44,875 nt of DNA, taken from the NCBI GenBank assembly GCA_947574215.1, contig CANPIX010000008.1, positions 1 to 44,875 of the forward strand, given 5' to 3'. Source of the DNA: an uncultured Mycoplasmatota bacterium. Its GTDB lineage: Bacteria > Bacillota_I > Bacilli_A > RF39 > UBA660. Made by a program: the position numbers and the translations under genes. Position 1 is the stretch's first letter. Each line of letters starts with the position of its first letter. This document shows positions 24,999-34,078 of the stretch, piece by piece. A model generated the notes under the pieces. It saw only the letters and a list, made by a program, of their open reading frames with translations, was not told where the DNA came from and searched no databases.

Positions 24999-25024
24999 AC
25001 TAAGAATACGTTTTTATCTGACAT

Positions 25025-25091
25025 ATCTTAAAAAGATTATATGTCTTATTTTAAGACAAGTCAAGATTGGATTGTCTTAAAATGAGATAAT
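25025..25091. promoter_or_regulatory. Divergent promoters with three operators for the XRE regulator
   Basis: The minus-strand promoter of the surface-protein gene has TTGACT (25064-25059), exactly 17 bp, then TATAAT (25041-25036). The 17-bp spacer (25042-25058) is itself a perfect inverted repeat, TGTCTTA-TTT-TAAGACA. Two related sites flank it: ATCTTAAAAAGAT at 25025-25037, over the -10 box, and TCTTAAAATGAGA at 25075-25087, next to GATAAT (25086-25091), the probable -10 box of the plus-strand regulator gene. Three copies of TCTTA-n3-TAAGA-like dyads fit a phage-repressor-like operator set. Confidence 0.75.
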
Positions 25092-25108
25092 TTTATAAGG
25101 TGACTGCA

Positions 25109-25345
25109 ATGATTGGAAAAATAATAAAAACCATGCGAAAAGAAAGCAACTTAAGTCAAGAACAAATTGGAAAAATAACTGGTTTTGCTAGAAATACAAT
25201 TTCACAATACGAAACCGAAACTTTACAGCCAGAGTTTTCCACAATAGAAAAAATAGCCAACGAATGTGGCTATAAAATTATATTTAAAAATATTTATACA
25301 GGAAAGGAATTAACAAGTGAAAACATTCAAAGAAAAGAAATTTGA
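25109..25345 (+). CDS. Small XRE-family HTH regulator
   Basis: The 78-residue protein is almost only a lambda-repressor-like helix-turn-helix domain: IGKIIKTMRKESNLSQEQIG, then ITGFARNTISQYETETLQPE and STIEKIANECGYKIIF. The ATG at 25109 is chosen because AAGGTGA precedes it by five bases. The in-frame GTG at 25100 is inside that site. It is divergent from the BspA-like surface gene. Its likely operators lie in the shared promoter region, which predicts autoregulation and repression of the surface gene. It ends in TGA, one of only two intact genes here that do, three bases before the convergent pyrophosphatase gene. Confidence 0.9.
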   Translation: MIGKIIKTMRKESNLSQEQIGKITGFARNTISQYETETLQPEFSTIEKIANECGYKIIFKNIYTGKELTSENIQRKEI

Positions 25346-25348
25346 AAT

Positions 25349-26965
25349 TTACTTTTCTAAAACTTCCATAACAATAGGCACTAGTTGTTTTTTTCGAGAC
25401 AACAGATCTTGCACATACTTACCTTCTATAAATTCTTCATCATTAAAAATATCTTTCAATAAATATTCTGATTTTTGATCAAAAAATACATAAGAGCCAT
25501 TTTTTTCTATATCTGTAATTAAAGAAATTACAATATTGTATTTTGAATTTGCTAAGTCATCTATTTTGTGAACAAAGGAATTCATATCGTCCTTAATATC
25601 TTCATAATCCATTGTAAATATTTGACTAAGTCCAACCACTTTATTTCCAACTCGAAAAGTTTTAATATCTTCTTCTATCAAGTCTTCTGCTTTTTTTCCT
25701 TGAATTGAAAATCCCGCTTTTACCATATCATGACCAAACTTTAAAACATCTACTTTCGATATTTTAGCAAGTTCTTTTACCACTTTTCTATCAATATCTG
25801 TAGTTGTAACAGATTTTAACAATAAAGTATCCGAAAGAATGGCGGACAACATAAGACCTGCCATTTTGAAAGGAATTTTTATATTGTTTTCTAAATACAT
25901 GTGATAAAGAATTGTACAGGTTGAACCAACAGGCATACTGCGAAAATTAATAGGCACAGTGGTTCCACCATTTACAAGATTATGATGATCAATAATTTCT
26001 TCAATTATTGCTTCTTCAATACCCTCTACGCTTTGTTGTAAACCATTATGATCCACTAAAATAACATGCATTTTTTCATATTGATTCACATCATTCATTT
26101 TTAGTAAACCTAAACATTTATTTGCTTTATTTACGACAGGATAATTACTATATCCTAATTTTTCACACAATTCTAAAAAATTTGTACGATAATCTAAAGA
26201 ATTAACAGTAACTGGAAAATTATCGGTTAAAATGGTAGAAATGTAATTGGATAGAATTAACTGACTTGTTGTATGATAGGTATCCATATTTGTTTTTAAA
26301 ATATTTACTTTCTTTTTCTTAGCTTCTTTAAGTAATTTTTCATCAATAGAATGTCCTCCTGTAATAATAATCAATTGAACTTGAGAAGCAATAGCATACT
26401 CTAAAACTTTATAGCGATCTCCTACAATCATAATATCTTTATTCGTTAAATTAGCACTTTCCAAAATGGTTTTGCTTTGGTAAGTAGCGGTATAAATATT
26501 TCCATGTATCTCTTCTTGAAAATTCAATAAAACTTCTGCTGAAAGAACTTTTATTATATTAGAAATTGTAGTATGCAATTTTTCTTTGTTTCCGCTAATT
26601 AATTGTTTAGCAAGTTCCTTTAAAGTAACTAATCCTTTTAGTTTTCTACTGTTATCTACTATACAAATTCCCGTTTCTTCTTCTTTTTGAATTAAATTAA
26701 AACTTTCATAAATGGAAGCATTTTCATAAACTATTGCATTTTTATTGTATTTCATATGACGAACTTGTACTTTTACATCATTCAAATATTCAGGTTCTTT
26801 TACATCGAAATAATTCAATACAAATTTAGTTTCCTTATTAATATGTCCTAAAACTTTTGGAACTGTATTGTATCCTAGCTCATTTTTTAAATACGACAAA
26901 CAAATACTGGCACATACACTATCTGTATCTGGTTTTTGATGTCCAAATATATATGTTTTTTCCAT
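25349..26965 (-). CDS. ppaC: Manganese-dependent family II inorganic pyrophosphatase with CBS and DRTGG domains
   Basis: Family II pyrophosphatases hydrolyse PPi and drive biosynthesis. The 538-residue protein has the split DHH domain of the CBS form. Residues 1-70 hold FGHQKPDTDSVCASI with metal ligands. A CBS domain follows (about 75-125), then a DRTGG-like domain (about 140-240) and a second CBS domain (about 245-295). The rest of the DHH domain contains LVDHNG and EIIDHHNLVNGG, and the DHHA2 substrate domain covers about 430-538. In characterised CBS-pyrophosphatases AMP and ADP inhibit while ATP or diadenosine polyphosphates activate. The same is likely here. The ATG at 26965 is preceded by GGGAG. 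Confidence 0.95.
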   Translation of the reverse strand: MEKTYIFGHQKPDTDSVCASICLSYLKNELGYNTVPKVLGHINKETKFVLNYFDVKEPEYLNDVKVQVRHMKYNKNAIVYENASIYESFNLIQKEEETGICIVDNSRKLKGLVTLKELAKQLISGNKEKLHTTISNIIKVLSAEVLLNFQEEIHGNIYTATYQSKTILESANLTNKDIMIVGDRYKVLEYAIASQVQLIIITGGHSIDEKLLKEAKKKKVNILKTNMDTYHTTSQLILSNYISTILTDNFPVTVNSLDYRTNFLELCEKLGYSNYPVVNKANKCLGLLKMNDVNQYEKMHVILVDHNGLQQSVEGIEEAIIEEIIDHHNLVNGGTTVPINFRSMPVGSTCTILYHMYLENNIKIPFKMAGLMLSAILSDTLLLKSVTTTDIDRKVVKELAKISKVDVLKFGHDMVKAGFSIQGKKAEDLIEEDIKTFRVGNKVVGLSQIFTMDYEDIKDDMNSFVHKIDDLANSKYNIVISLITDIEKNGSYVFFDQKSEYLLKDIFNDEEFIEGKYVQDLLSRKKQLVPIVMEVLEK

Positions 26966-27027
26966 AAAACAGCACTCCCTTTTTTAACATTATGCTAGTA
27001 TATCATAATAAATTGGAATTACAAGAC

Positions 27028-30000
27028 TTAACGATGTATTGTGTTATTTTCCTCAATTATTTCAAATGCTTCTATTTGATTTACTTCTAATTGCTCTAAA
27101 TATTTTTGTAATGCACCTTTCATTTTATTATAGCCTAATTCATTCATATTATCAGCAACATAATTATCGTGAGGGTCATTTCCTCTTGATTCATTTAATA
27201 TATTTTCCCCAAAATTCCACAAATAATAATTTTTTATAAATTCATCAAAATCTTTTCCTTCAGCAATTTTCAAAAAATTTTTAGCAGCAGTAACAAAAGA
27301 ACCACCATTTTGCAATATGAAGTTTTCAATTCCTACTCCACCGAGCCCTCCCTGAAAAGAATCACTTTGCTGCGATTTATAACATCCTGCTTCTCTTAAC
27401 ACTCGCTTTGCAATAATAATATTTCCTATAATCTGTTTATATTTTTTTTCATCTTGTTTTTTAATTGTGTTTAAATAATCGCATAAAGCCAAGTCTGTAG
27501 AATAAGTTATTTGATCTCGTTTTTGTACAAAACTAATATCAATTTTTAAAGATTCAGGAATATCTTCCACATAAGCTTGTTTTAATCTAAAATGACCATT
27601 TTTAACATCACTTTCATCTTTTTGGTGAAATGCATTTAATAAATCTTTTTTTAAATTATATAATTTTTTATTGTCAAATAAAAGATCTTTATCTAAGCGC
27701 ATCGTAAAATCAAAATCAATATCTTTAGGATCATAAGTACACCTACTTGTTGAACCAGTATAAAGGAATTCAACCGTTCCATTACTTATATCATTACTTA
27801 AACGATCTGTTAATATTAAATCATACTTTTCTATGACTTGTGCAACTGCTCTATAAATTGCATTTTTACAAATTTCTAAACTTGCTTTTTTTTCTTCTTG
27901 TTCTCTTAAAATAGAATTCACCTCGACTAAATCAATTTCTTTAGAAAAATGATAATTATTTTCTCCATAATAAGTTAAGCCTGACATTTTACTTCTTAAA
28001 TCATCATAGTCTTGTGAAGTAAATACAATTTTTCCATTAAAGTCTGCAATAGGTATATAAAAGCCATTCATAACAACCTCTAAACTTACTCTTGGATCAT
28101 AGGTTTCCATTAAAATACAATTAATTTCGCTAGATGCAAACCCTGTGCGGATTCCATAACAATCATCTTCTAATGTTTTAAAAATCTCAATTTTACTAGG
28201 ATCAAAAATATTTGGTACGTTATCTTCATTACTTTCCCTTGTAATTTGAAAACGCTCATCGTTTTTTAAAAGGAAAAAAATCGGTCCAAAACCCCATAAC
28301 CATGAAGAAGTATTTTTAATCATTTCTTCTATAGAATCTGTTTTATGAAGTATTCGAGAAACATCTGTATCTAAAGGAGTTCGGTCAGAATAAACTTTAC
28401 CACCCAAAAACTCTTTTGCAACACTACCATTTTGTAAAATAGTATTCAAATATCCAACATATGTAATTCCTTTTATAAAATCGCCTTCTTCTACTATAAC
28501 ATCTTTTTGAGAAAATAAACGATTTCTTTTGTCTGCGGCGCTTATTTTTGAATTTCGATAATTTTCAACTTCTTCTAAAGAATTAAATCCAGCAAAATGA
28601 AAATACATCTTTATGATTCGATCTATTAAATCACTATGACAATTATTAGGAATCGAAAACAATTGATATAAATTATTGATATCTTGTAAAATATTTCCTG
28701 TCATTAAATATTTTTTCTTTTCATTTTTTAAAGAAATATTATATAAAGTTTTTACATGCTGAACAAATTCTATCAAAATATTTTGATATTCACTACTTAA
28801 TTGCTCATAGGAAATCTTTCCTGAAGAAAGACTCAAAAATAAATGATTTCCTTTCTTTAAATTTTCCAAATACTTATTTAAAGATCTATTATTTGAACCT
28901 AAAGAAGCTCTTACTAAATCGGAAAATATAATAATATCACGCCATAAATCCTTTTTAAACATATTTTCTTTCAAATTATTCGGACACTTTTTCAATCTAG
29001 GTGAAATAATTCGATTATTAGAAAAATTATATTCATCATAGGAAGGATGAAAAAGCTTAAAAAACGAAAATATTTTGCCAACTACAGGTAAATGATTTTT
29101 TAAGAAAATATTTTCAATTTTCTTGAAGTCTTCTAAGAGATTTGAGCTTTGCATTAAATTCTGAAAAATCATTTCTTTAAATTTTTGTAACTCGATTGAA
29201 TTTGATTTTAAAAATAGCGTTGATAGTTTTACAAAGTTATCAATATTAATAGTCAAATTGTCATTCTCTAAAATATAATTACAAATTCCAATTGTAATAA
29301 AATCACATAAATTATCAAATTTTTGTACAACTTGTAAAAAATTTTTTTGTATTTCTTTTCGAGTAAAAAATGGAAATAAATCTATTTTTCTGTCAATCAA
29401 CTTCAAAAATTCTTCGTATTTTGTATTATATTTTTTTTCACAATCCAGATTAAAATTAATTATATTGTCAATGATCTCATCAGAAATATTTTCCTTATTA
29501 TACATTAAACTTAAAATTACATTTTCTTTTATAATTTTCGATTTAATTTGGGAACTTTTTTCTATAAAATCGCCAAATATACAAAGGTCTTCCTTTGTAC
29601 ACACAATCTCTAAAATATCTCGATGAACATCTGGATCAAATTTTTGTACAATTTGTAAAAAATTTTTTTGTAGTTCTTTTCGAGTAAAAAATGGAAATAA
29701 ATCTATTTTTCTGTCAATCAACTTCAAAAATTCTTCGTATTTTGTATTATATTTTTTTTCACAATCCAGATTAAAATTAATTATATTGTCAATGATCTCA
29801 TCAGAAATATTTTCCTTATTATACATTAAACTTAAAATTACATTTTCTTTTATAATTTTCGATTTAATTTGGGAACTTTTTTCTATAAAATCGCCAAATA
29901 TACAAAGGTCTTCCTTTGTACACACAATCTCTAAAATATCTCGACGAACATCTGGATCAAATTTAAGTATTTTTATAATTAAATCATCTGGAATATCATA

Positions 30001-31662
30001 ATTAAATAGCTTATATAATAAAACATTAAAATGCCCCTCCCCCAATGGTATATTTTCAGGATATTTCGAATAAACTGAAATGAATTTACTCAAATTTTTT
30101 TTACAATGAATTTGATAATTAGAATCTATTTTAGGTAGTTCAATAAAAAACTGTATAGAATCATAAGCTAGTTCATAAAAATTCTCAGTAAAACCATCTG
30201 AACCAAAATATTTTGATACATCCTGTTCTATTCTTGGTCGTACGGAACTAACTAATAAGTTTGGAAAGTCGAATACTAATTTTATATAATTTACTTCAGA
30301 AACACTAAAATTGTCTTCCCAATTAGAATCAATATAAGGAAACAAAATATTATATTTAAAATTAAATTTAATTTTTTGATAAAAAGCAGGTTTTACTCCC
30401 TTTTCATTAAAAACTTCACAAAAATCTTTAAATTCATAACGAATACAGTTCAAAAATATGTCTGAAATATTGTTATAATTTAATTCCCTACTAAAAAATT
30501 CTTTTTTTTCAATATTTTTTGGATTTATCAATTTATCTAATATTATAAAAAAACCAGCGTATCTACAATTCAATTGCTTTTGATTTGAGACCACAAAATT
30601 ACTAAAAGACGAATAGTTGTTATAACTAATATCTTCTGCTAAAATCAATTTTATAAAATGCTCTATAAAATCATTGTTAAAAAGCGATGATTTTGGAATA
30701 GCTTTTTCAAAATTCTCTTCAAAAAATTTTTTTACATTTTCTGGATTTTGATAAAAATCATTACGATCAAAATAATAATATTTAATAATTCTTATTATTT
30801 CATATACAGCATCCGAATTTAATTTTTCGGATAAATCTTTCCAATAAAATTCAGTTTCTGATTTATTTAGAATTATATTTAATATATCAATTGATGAACA
30901 ATCTATCTTATTTAAACAGATATATTTTTTGACAAAATCAAAATGACATTCATACAATTTATTAATATTTTCAGTAGTTAAAAATCCTAACTCATAAAAA
31001 AGTTTAGTCTTGATTTCTTGCAACTTAGATTTCATCAATAAACTGATTATTTCTTTTTGCGTTTTTAAAGGTTCATATCCTAAATCTTTAAAAAAAGAAA
31101 GACAAGTAGAAAATGCTAATAATTGTTTTTCATTTAACTCCTTACAGTATAGGAGGTATTGCTCAAGTTGTTCATTTATAAAAAGTTCAGTGTAAGTTTG
31201 TATATCTATAGTATTTACAATCATATTTCTATATTTTGGAAACTGAATTATTTTTTTCATAATATTTACTTTATCAACAAAATGAGTAATAGATTCGAAG
31301 CTATTCGTATCCAGTTCCATTTTCAGTAATTTAATAAAAGAATTTATAATTTCTTGTTCAAAAAAAGAATTATCTAAAATTTGACTAATTTTCACCCCGT
31401 TGTCTAACATATTTTGAATATCTCGATAACTAAAACTACTTTGGTATTTATCCTCGAATGACCAATTTATTTGGATGTTATCCGTATTGAAATATTTCAA
31501 ATAATTTCTTTTTTTACTTTCAATATATAATTTTAATATATCCTTATTTTGTAAATCAACTTTTCCTTGTTTTACTAATTTTTCAAAAGCAGAATAATCT
31601 CCCCTTGCAATTAATTTTTTGGCTTGCTCAATACGCAATTTTAAATTTAAATCTTTAAACAT
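27028..31662 (-). CDS. Giant 1544-residue protein with C-terminal CCA/OAS-like nucleotidyltransferase domain
   Basis: No known family accounts for the full length. Residues 1 to about 1000 are helical and lack signal peptide or membrane segments. They include a nearly perfect tandem duplication of 107 residues (about 568-674 and 675-781). A second region at about 1060-1270 is mixed alpha/beta (GDFIKGITYVGYLNTIL, GIRTGFASSEINCIL, MNGFYIPIADFNGKIVF). The C-terminal 260 residues carry a DNA-polymerase-beta-type nucleotidyltransferase motif. G1303-S1304 is followed after 11 residues by D1316-F-D1318 (GSTSRCTYDPKDIDFDF), and a third acidic strand, LKIDISFV, lies near 1372. GGLGGVGIENFILQNGGSF and GNDPHDNYVADNM follow, resembling the substrate domain of archaeal CCA-adding enzymes and OAS/CD-NTases. 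It is a candidate nucleotidyltransferase acting on RNA, protein or making a nucleotide signal. Confidence 0.7.
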   Translation of the reverse strand: MFKDLNLKLRIEQAKKLIARGDYSAFEKLVKQGKVDLQNKDILKLYIESKKRNYLKYFNTDNIQINWSFEDKYQSSFSYRDIQNMLDNGVKISQILDNSFFEQEIINSFIKLLKMELDTNSFESITHFVDKVNIMKKIIQFPKYRNMIVNTIDIQTYTELFINEQLEQYLLYCKELNEKQLLAFSTCLSFFKDLGYEPLKTQKEIISLLMKSKLQEIKTKLFYELGFLTTENINKLYECHFDFVKKYICLNKIDCSSIDILNIILNKSETEFYWKDLSEKLNSDAVYEIIRIIKYYYFDRNDFYQNPENVKKFFEENFEKAIPKSSLFNNDFIEHFIKLILAEDISYNNYSSFSNFVVSNQKQLNCRYAGFFIILDKLINPKNIEKKEFFSRELNYNNISDIFLNCIRYEFKDFCEVFNEKGVKPAFYQKIKFNFKYNILFPYIDSNWEDNFSVSEVNYIKLVFDFPNLLVSSVRPRIEQDVSKYFGSDGFTENFYELAYDSIQFFIELPKIDSNYQIHCKKNLSKFISVYSKYPENIPLGEGHFNVLLYKLFNYDIPDDLIIKILKFDPDVRRDILEIVCTKEDLCIFGDFIEKSSQIKSKIIKENVILSLMYNKENISDEIIDNIINFNLDCEKKYNTKYEEFLKLIDRKIDLFPFFTRKELQKNFLQIVQKFDPDVHRDILEIVCTKEDLCIFGDFIEKSSQIKSKIIKENVILSLMYNKENISDEIIDNIINFNLDCEKKYNTKYEEFLKLIDRKIDLFPFFTRKEIQKNFLQVVQKFDNLCDFITIGICNYILENDNLTINIDNFVKLSTLFLKSNSIELQKFKEMIFQNLMQSSNLLEDFKKIENIFLKNHLPVVGKIFSFFKLFHPSYDEYNFSNNRIISPRLKKCPNNLKENMFKKDLWRDIIIFSDLVRASLGSNNRSLNKYLENLKKGNHLFLSLSSGKISYEQLSSEYQNILIEFVQHVKTLYNISLKNEKKKYLMTGNILQDINNLYQLFSIPNNCHSDLIDRIIKMYFHFAGFNSLEEVENYRNSKISAADKRNRLFSQKDVIVEEGDFIKGITYVGYLNTILQNGSVAKEFLGGKVYSDRTPLDTDVSRILHKTDSIEEMIKNTSSWLWGFGPIFFLLKNDERFQITRESNEDNVPNIFDPSKIEIFKTLEDDCYGIRTGFASSEINCILMETYDPRVSLEVVMNGFYIPIADFNGKIVFTSQDYDDLRSKMSGLTYYGENNYHFSKEIDLVEVNSILREQEEKKASLEICKNAIYRAVAQVIEKYDLILTDRLSNDISNGTVEFLYTGSTSRCTYDPKDIDFDFTMRLDKDLLFDNKKLYNLKKDLLNAFHQKDESDVKNGHFRLKQAYVEDIPESLKIDISFVQKRDQITYSTDLALCDYLNTIKKQDEKKYKQIIGNIIIAKRVLREAGCYKSQQSDSFQGGLGGVGIENFILQNGGSFVTAAKNFLKIAEGKDFDEFIKNYYLWNFGENILNESRGNDPHDNYVADNMNELGYNKMKGALQKYLEQLEVNQIEAFEIIEENNTIHR
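29320..29961 (-). repeat. Two tandem 321-bp repeats inside the giant gene
   Basis: The segments 29320-29640 and 29641-29961 are direct repeats of 321 bp (107 codons). I count three substitutions by eye: a C/T near 29331, a T/G near 29353 and a T/C near 29623. The repeat is in frame and adds one helical unit. Near-identity in DNA, not only protein, shows a recent duplication. Confidence 0.92.
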
Positions 31663-31724
31663 ATCTCATTCCAACTTTCTTTATTCTTATTTTACTAGAA
31701 ATTAAAAAGATGAACAAGTTATAC

Positions 31725-33674
31725 TTATTCACTTTTCATTTCAAATAAAAGATTTCTCAATTCCATAGCTCGTTCAAAATCCAAGTTTTTGGCAGCACTC
31801 TTCATTTCATCTTCGATACGGTTCATTAACTGTTCTTTTTCTTTTTTACTCATTTTCATATCTTTTGTATTTTTTTCATCAATTTGATTACTAATTACTT
31901 CTTTTATTTCTTTTTCTATTGTTTTAGGAATAATATTATGCTTAGCATTAAAATTCTTTTGTATTTCGCGTCTTCTTGCAGTTTCTTTTATTGCATAATC
32001 CATCGCTTCTGACATAACATCCGCATATAAAATAACGTGTCCATTTGCATTACGAGCAGCACGCCCAATTGTTTGAATGAGACTTCTATTGCTTCTTAAG
32101 AAGCCTTGTTTATCTGCATCTAAAATACAAATTAAACTAACTTCAGGTATATCTAGTCCTTCTCGAAGCAAATTAATACCGACCACACAATCGTAAACTC
32201 CCATTCTTAACTCTTGAATAATTTTTAAGCGCTCTAACGTTTTAATTTCGCTATGCAAATAAGCTACCTTAATATTCATTTCTTTTAAATAATTAGTAAG
32301 TTCCTCACTCATTCGAATTGTAAGTGTTGTAATTAAAACTCTTTCATTTTTTTCTTTTCGGATATTGATTTCATTTATAATATCATCAATTTGACCCATA
32401 CTTGGCTTCACTTCAATCGTTGGATCTAAAAGGCCAGTTGGACGAATAATTTGCTCAATATATTCTCCATGAGTACGTTCTAATTCATAATCTCCAGGAG
32501 TAGCAGATACATAAATCGCTTGATTAATTTTTCTTTCAAATTCTTCGTATTTTAATGGTCGATTGTCTAAAGCACTTGGAAGACGAAACCCATAATCCAC
32601 AAGCGTTTGTTTGCGCATTCTATCTCCATTATACATTCCACGAACTTGAGGTAACGTAACATGTGACTCGTCTACAACAAGTAAAAAATCTTTTGGAAAA
32701 AAATCAATCAAACAAGTAGGAGTTTCTCCTTCATTACGTAAAGCTAAATGCCTAGAATAATTTTCAACACCACTACAAAATCCTGTTTCTTTTAACATTT
32801 CTAAATCGTATAAAGTTCGCTCACGAAGACGTTGCTCTTCTAACAACTTATTCTGACTTTTAAGTTCTTCTAAGCGTATTTCTAACTCAGTTTCAATTCT
32901 TTTTATGGCTTTTTGCATTTTTTCATCGCTTGTAACGAAATGACTAGCTGGAGATATCGTTACTGTTTTTTTATTTTGAACAAGAGCTCCTGTTACAGGA
33001 TCAAAACTATAAATACGTTCTACTTCATCTCCAAATAACTCTATACGAATCCCATTAGCGTGTTCATTTACTGGAACAACATCAATTACATCTCCACGTA
33101 CTCGAAACGTTCCACGATGAAAATCCATATCACTTCGTTCATAGGTCATATCAACCAGCTTATTAATAACAGTATTTCTATTTACAGAATCTCCAACTGT
33201 TAAAATTAACATTTTATTAATATATTCTTCTTTTTCTCCTATACCATAAATACATGAAACACTTGAAACTACAATTGTATCTGTATTGTTAATTAATGAA
33301 GAAGTAGCCGCATGACGTAATTCATCAATTTCATCATTTATAGAAGAATCTTTTTCAATATAAGTGTCACTAGATGGAACATAGGCTTCTGGCTGATAGT
33401 AATCATAATATGAGACAAAATATTCTACATGATTCTCTGGGAAGATCTCCTTGAGTTCCGCATACAACTGTCCAGCAAGTGTTTTATTATGAGCCAAAAC
33501 GAGGGTTGGTTTGTTCGTTCTTGCTATCACATTTGCTATTGTAAAAGTCTTACCAGTCCCTGTTGCACCAAGTAAAACCTGGTGTTTCTTGCCTTCTTCA
33601 ATTCCTTTTACTAGTTCTTTTATTGCTTTTGGTTGATCCCCAGCAGGTTCATATTTCGATACTAATTTAAACAT
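31725..33674 (-). CDS. uvrB: Excinuclease ABC subunit B
   Basis: UvrB is the helicase-fold protein that verifies DNA damage and recruits UvrC. From the ATG at 33674 it has 649 residues. Motif I is [16 protein letters not shown]. The damage-probing beta-hairpin region is [21 protein letters not shown] minus its last residues (about 92-112). Motif II is [15 protein letters not shown], and the later helicase motifs include [14 protein letters not shown] and [11 protein letters not shown]-terminal UVR domain binds UvrC ([18 protein letters not shown]). The start has GGAGGG six bases upstream. An in-frame TTG at 33722 is not a start. The first 250 bp of the gene and its promoter region are duplicated at 36238-36645. 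Confidence 0.98.
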   Translation of the reverse strand: MFKLVSKYEPAGDQPKAIKELVKGIEEGKKHQVLLGATGTGKTFTIANVIARTNKPTLVLAHNKTLAGQLYAELKEIFPENHVEYFVSYYDYYQPEAYVPSSDTYIEKDSSINDEIDELRHAATSSLINNTDTIVVSSVSCIYGIGEKEEYINKMLILTVGDSVNRNTVINKLVDMTYERSDMDFHRGTFRVRGDVIDVVPVNEHANGIRIELFGDEVERIYSFDPVTGALVQNKKTVTISPASHFVTSDEKMQKAIKRIETELEIRLEELKSQNKLLEEQRLRERTLYDLEMLKETGFCSGVENYSRHLALRNEGETPTCLIDFFPKDFLLVVDESHVTLPQVRGMYNGDRMRKQTLVDYGFRLPSALDNRPLKYEEFERKINQAIYVSATPGDYELERTHGEYIEQIIRPTGLLDPTIEVKPSMGQIDDIINEINIRKEKNERVLITTLTIRMSEELTNYLKEMNIKVAYLHSEIKTLERLKIIQELRMGVYDCVVGINLLREGLDIPEVSLICILDADKQGFLRSNRSLIQTIGRAARNANGHVILYADVMSEAMDYAIKETARRREIQKNFNAKHNIIPKTIEKEIKEVISNQIDEKNTKDMKMSKKEKEQLMNRIEDEMKSAAKNLDFERAMELRNLLFEMKSE

Positions 33675-33806
33675 TTTGCCCTCCTTATTATGACTACAGT
33701 CAGCCAGAATATTCGTGTCCAAAATTCAAAAATTCGTGTCCTGACTAATTTTTAGTGTTTCAAAATCTGACTTTTTTGCTTGGACACGAATGTCGGCCAC
33801 AAATTT
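33399..33806. repeat. uvrB 5' end plus upstream region, repeat copy 1
   Basis: This 408-bp stretch covers about 275 bp of uvrB coding sequence and 132 bp upstream. It recurs in the same orientation at 36238-36645, offset 2839 bp. The coding part differs at about eight mostly third-codon positions within the segment beyond 33427. The promoter-proximal part is identical except for two bases near 33782. Confidence 0.93.
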
Positions 33807-34078
33807 ACTAAATAGCACTAAATAACACTAAATGTTACAAGTCAATTTATAATGATATATTCTAACACTTATTTTAAAGCAAAACAAGGAAACACTATAT
33901 GTTTTCCTTGCTCTTATTTTTACCTTTTTCGTTTTATTTATACATATCTACTAATTATTAGATTCGTATCCAATTTGGTTGAATATTAGATATCTTGTAT
34001 TATTTCTTTTTGTTTAATTTATAAATATAACTATTTAAATTATCCTTAGACCAGGAGAATAACAAATTATTCTCAATT
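33675..34078. other. uvrB upstream region: GGACACGAAT repeats, decamer array and hairpins
   Basis: This gene-free stretch holds several signals. On the minus strand GGACACGAAT occurs at 33720-33711 and 33741-33732, 21 bp apart, and in inverse orientation at 33782-33791. An ACTAAATA array follows at 33807-33836. A hairpin (33885-33894 with 33900-33910, core AAGGAAA / TTTCCTT) and another, GAGAATAA/TTATTCTC at 34055-34074, lie toward the ASCH gene stop. No credible protein is encoded. Confidence 0.6.
33807..33836. repeat. Decamer array 1 (ACTAAATAnn x3)
   Basis: ACTAAATA, ACTAAATA and ACTAAATG begin at 33807, 33817 and 33827, a strict 10-bp period. The array starts exactly where similarity to the other uvrB-end copy stops. 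Confidence 0.75.

Noticed and set aside
33711-33741. LexA box upstream of uvrB
   Set aside because: The repeats do not form CGAAC-n4-GTTCG. The elements are direct, not a dyad of that type.
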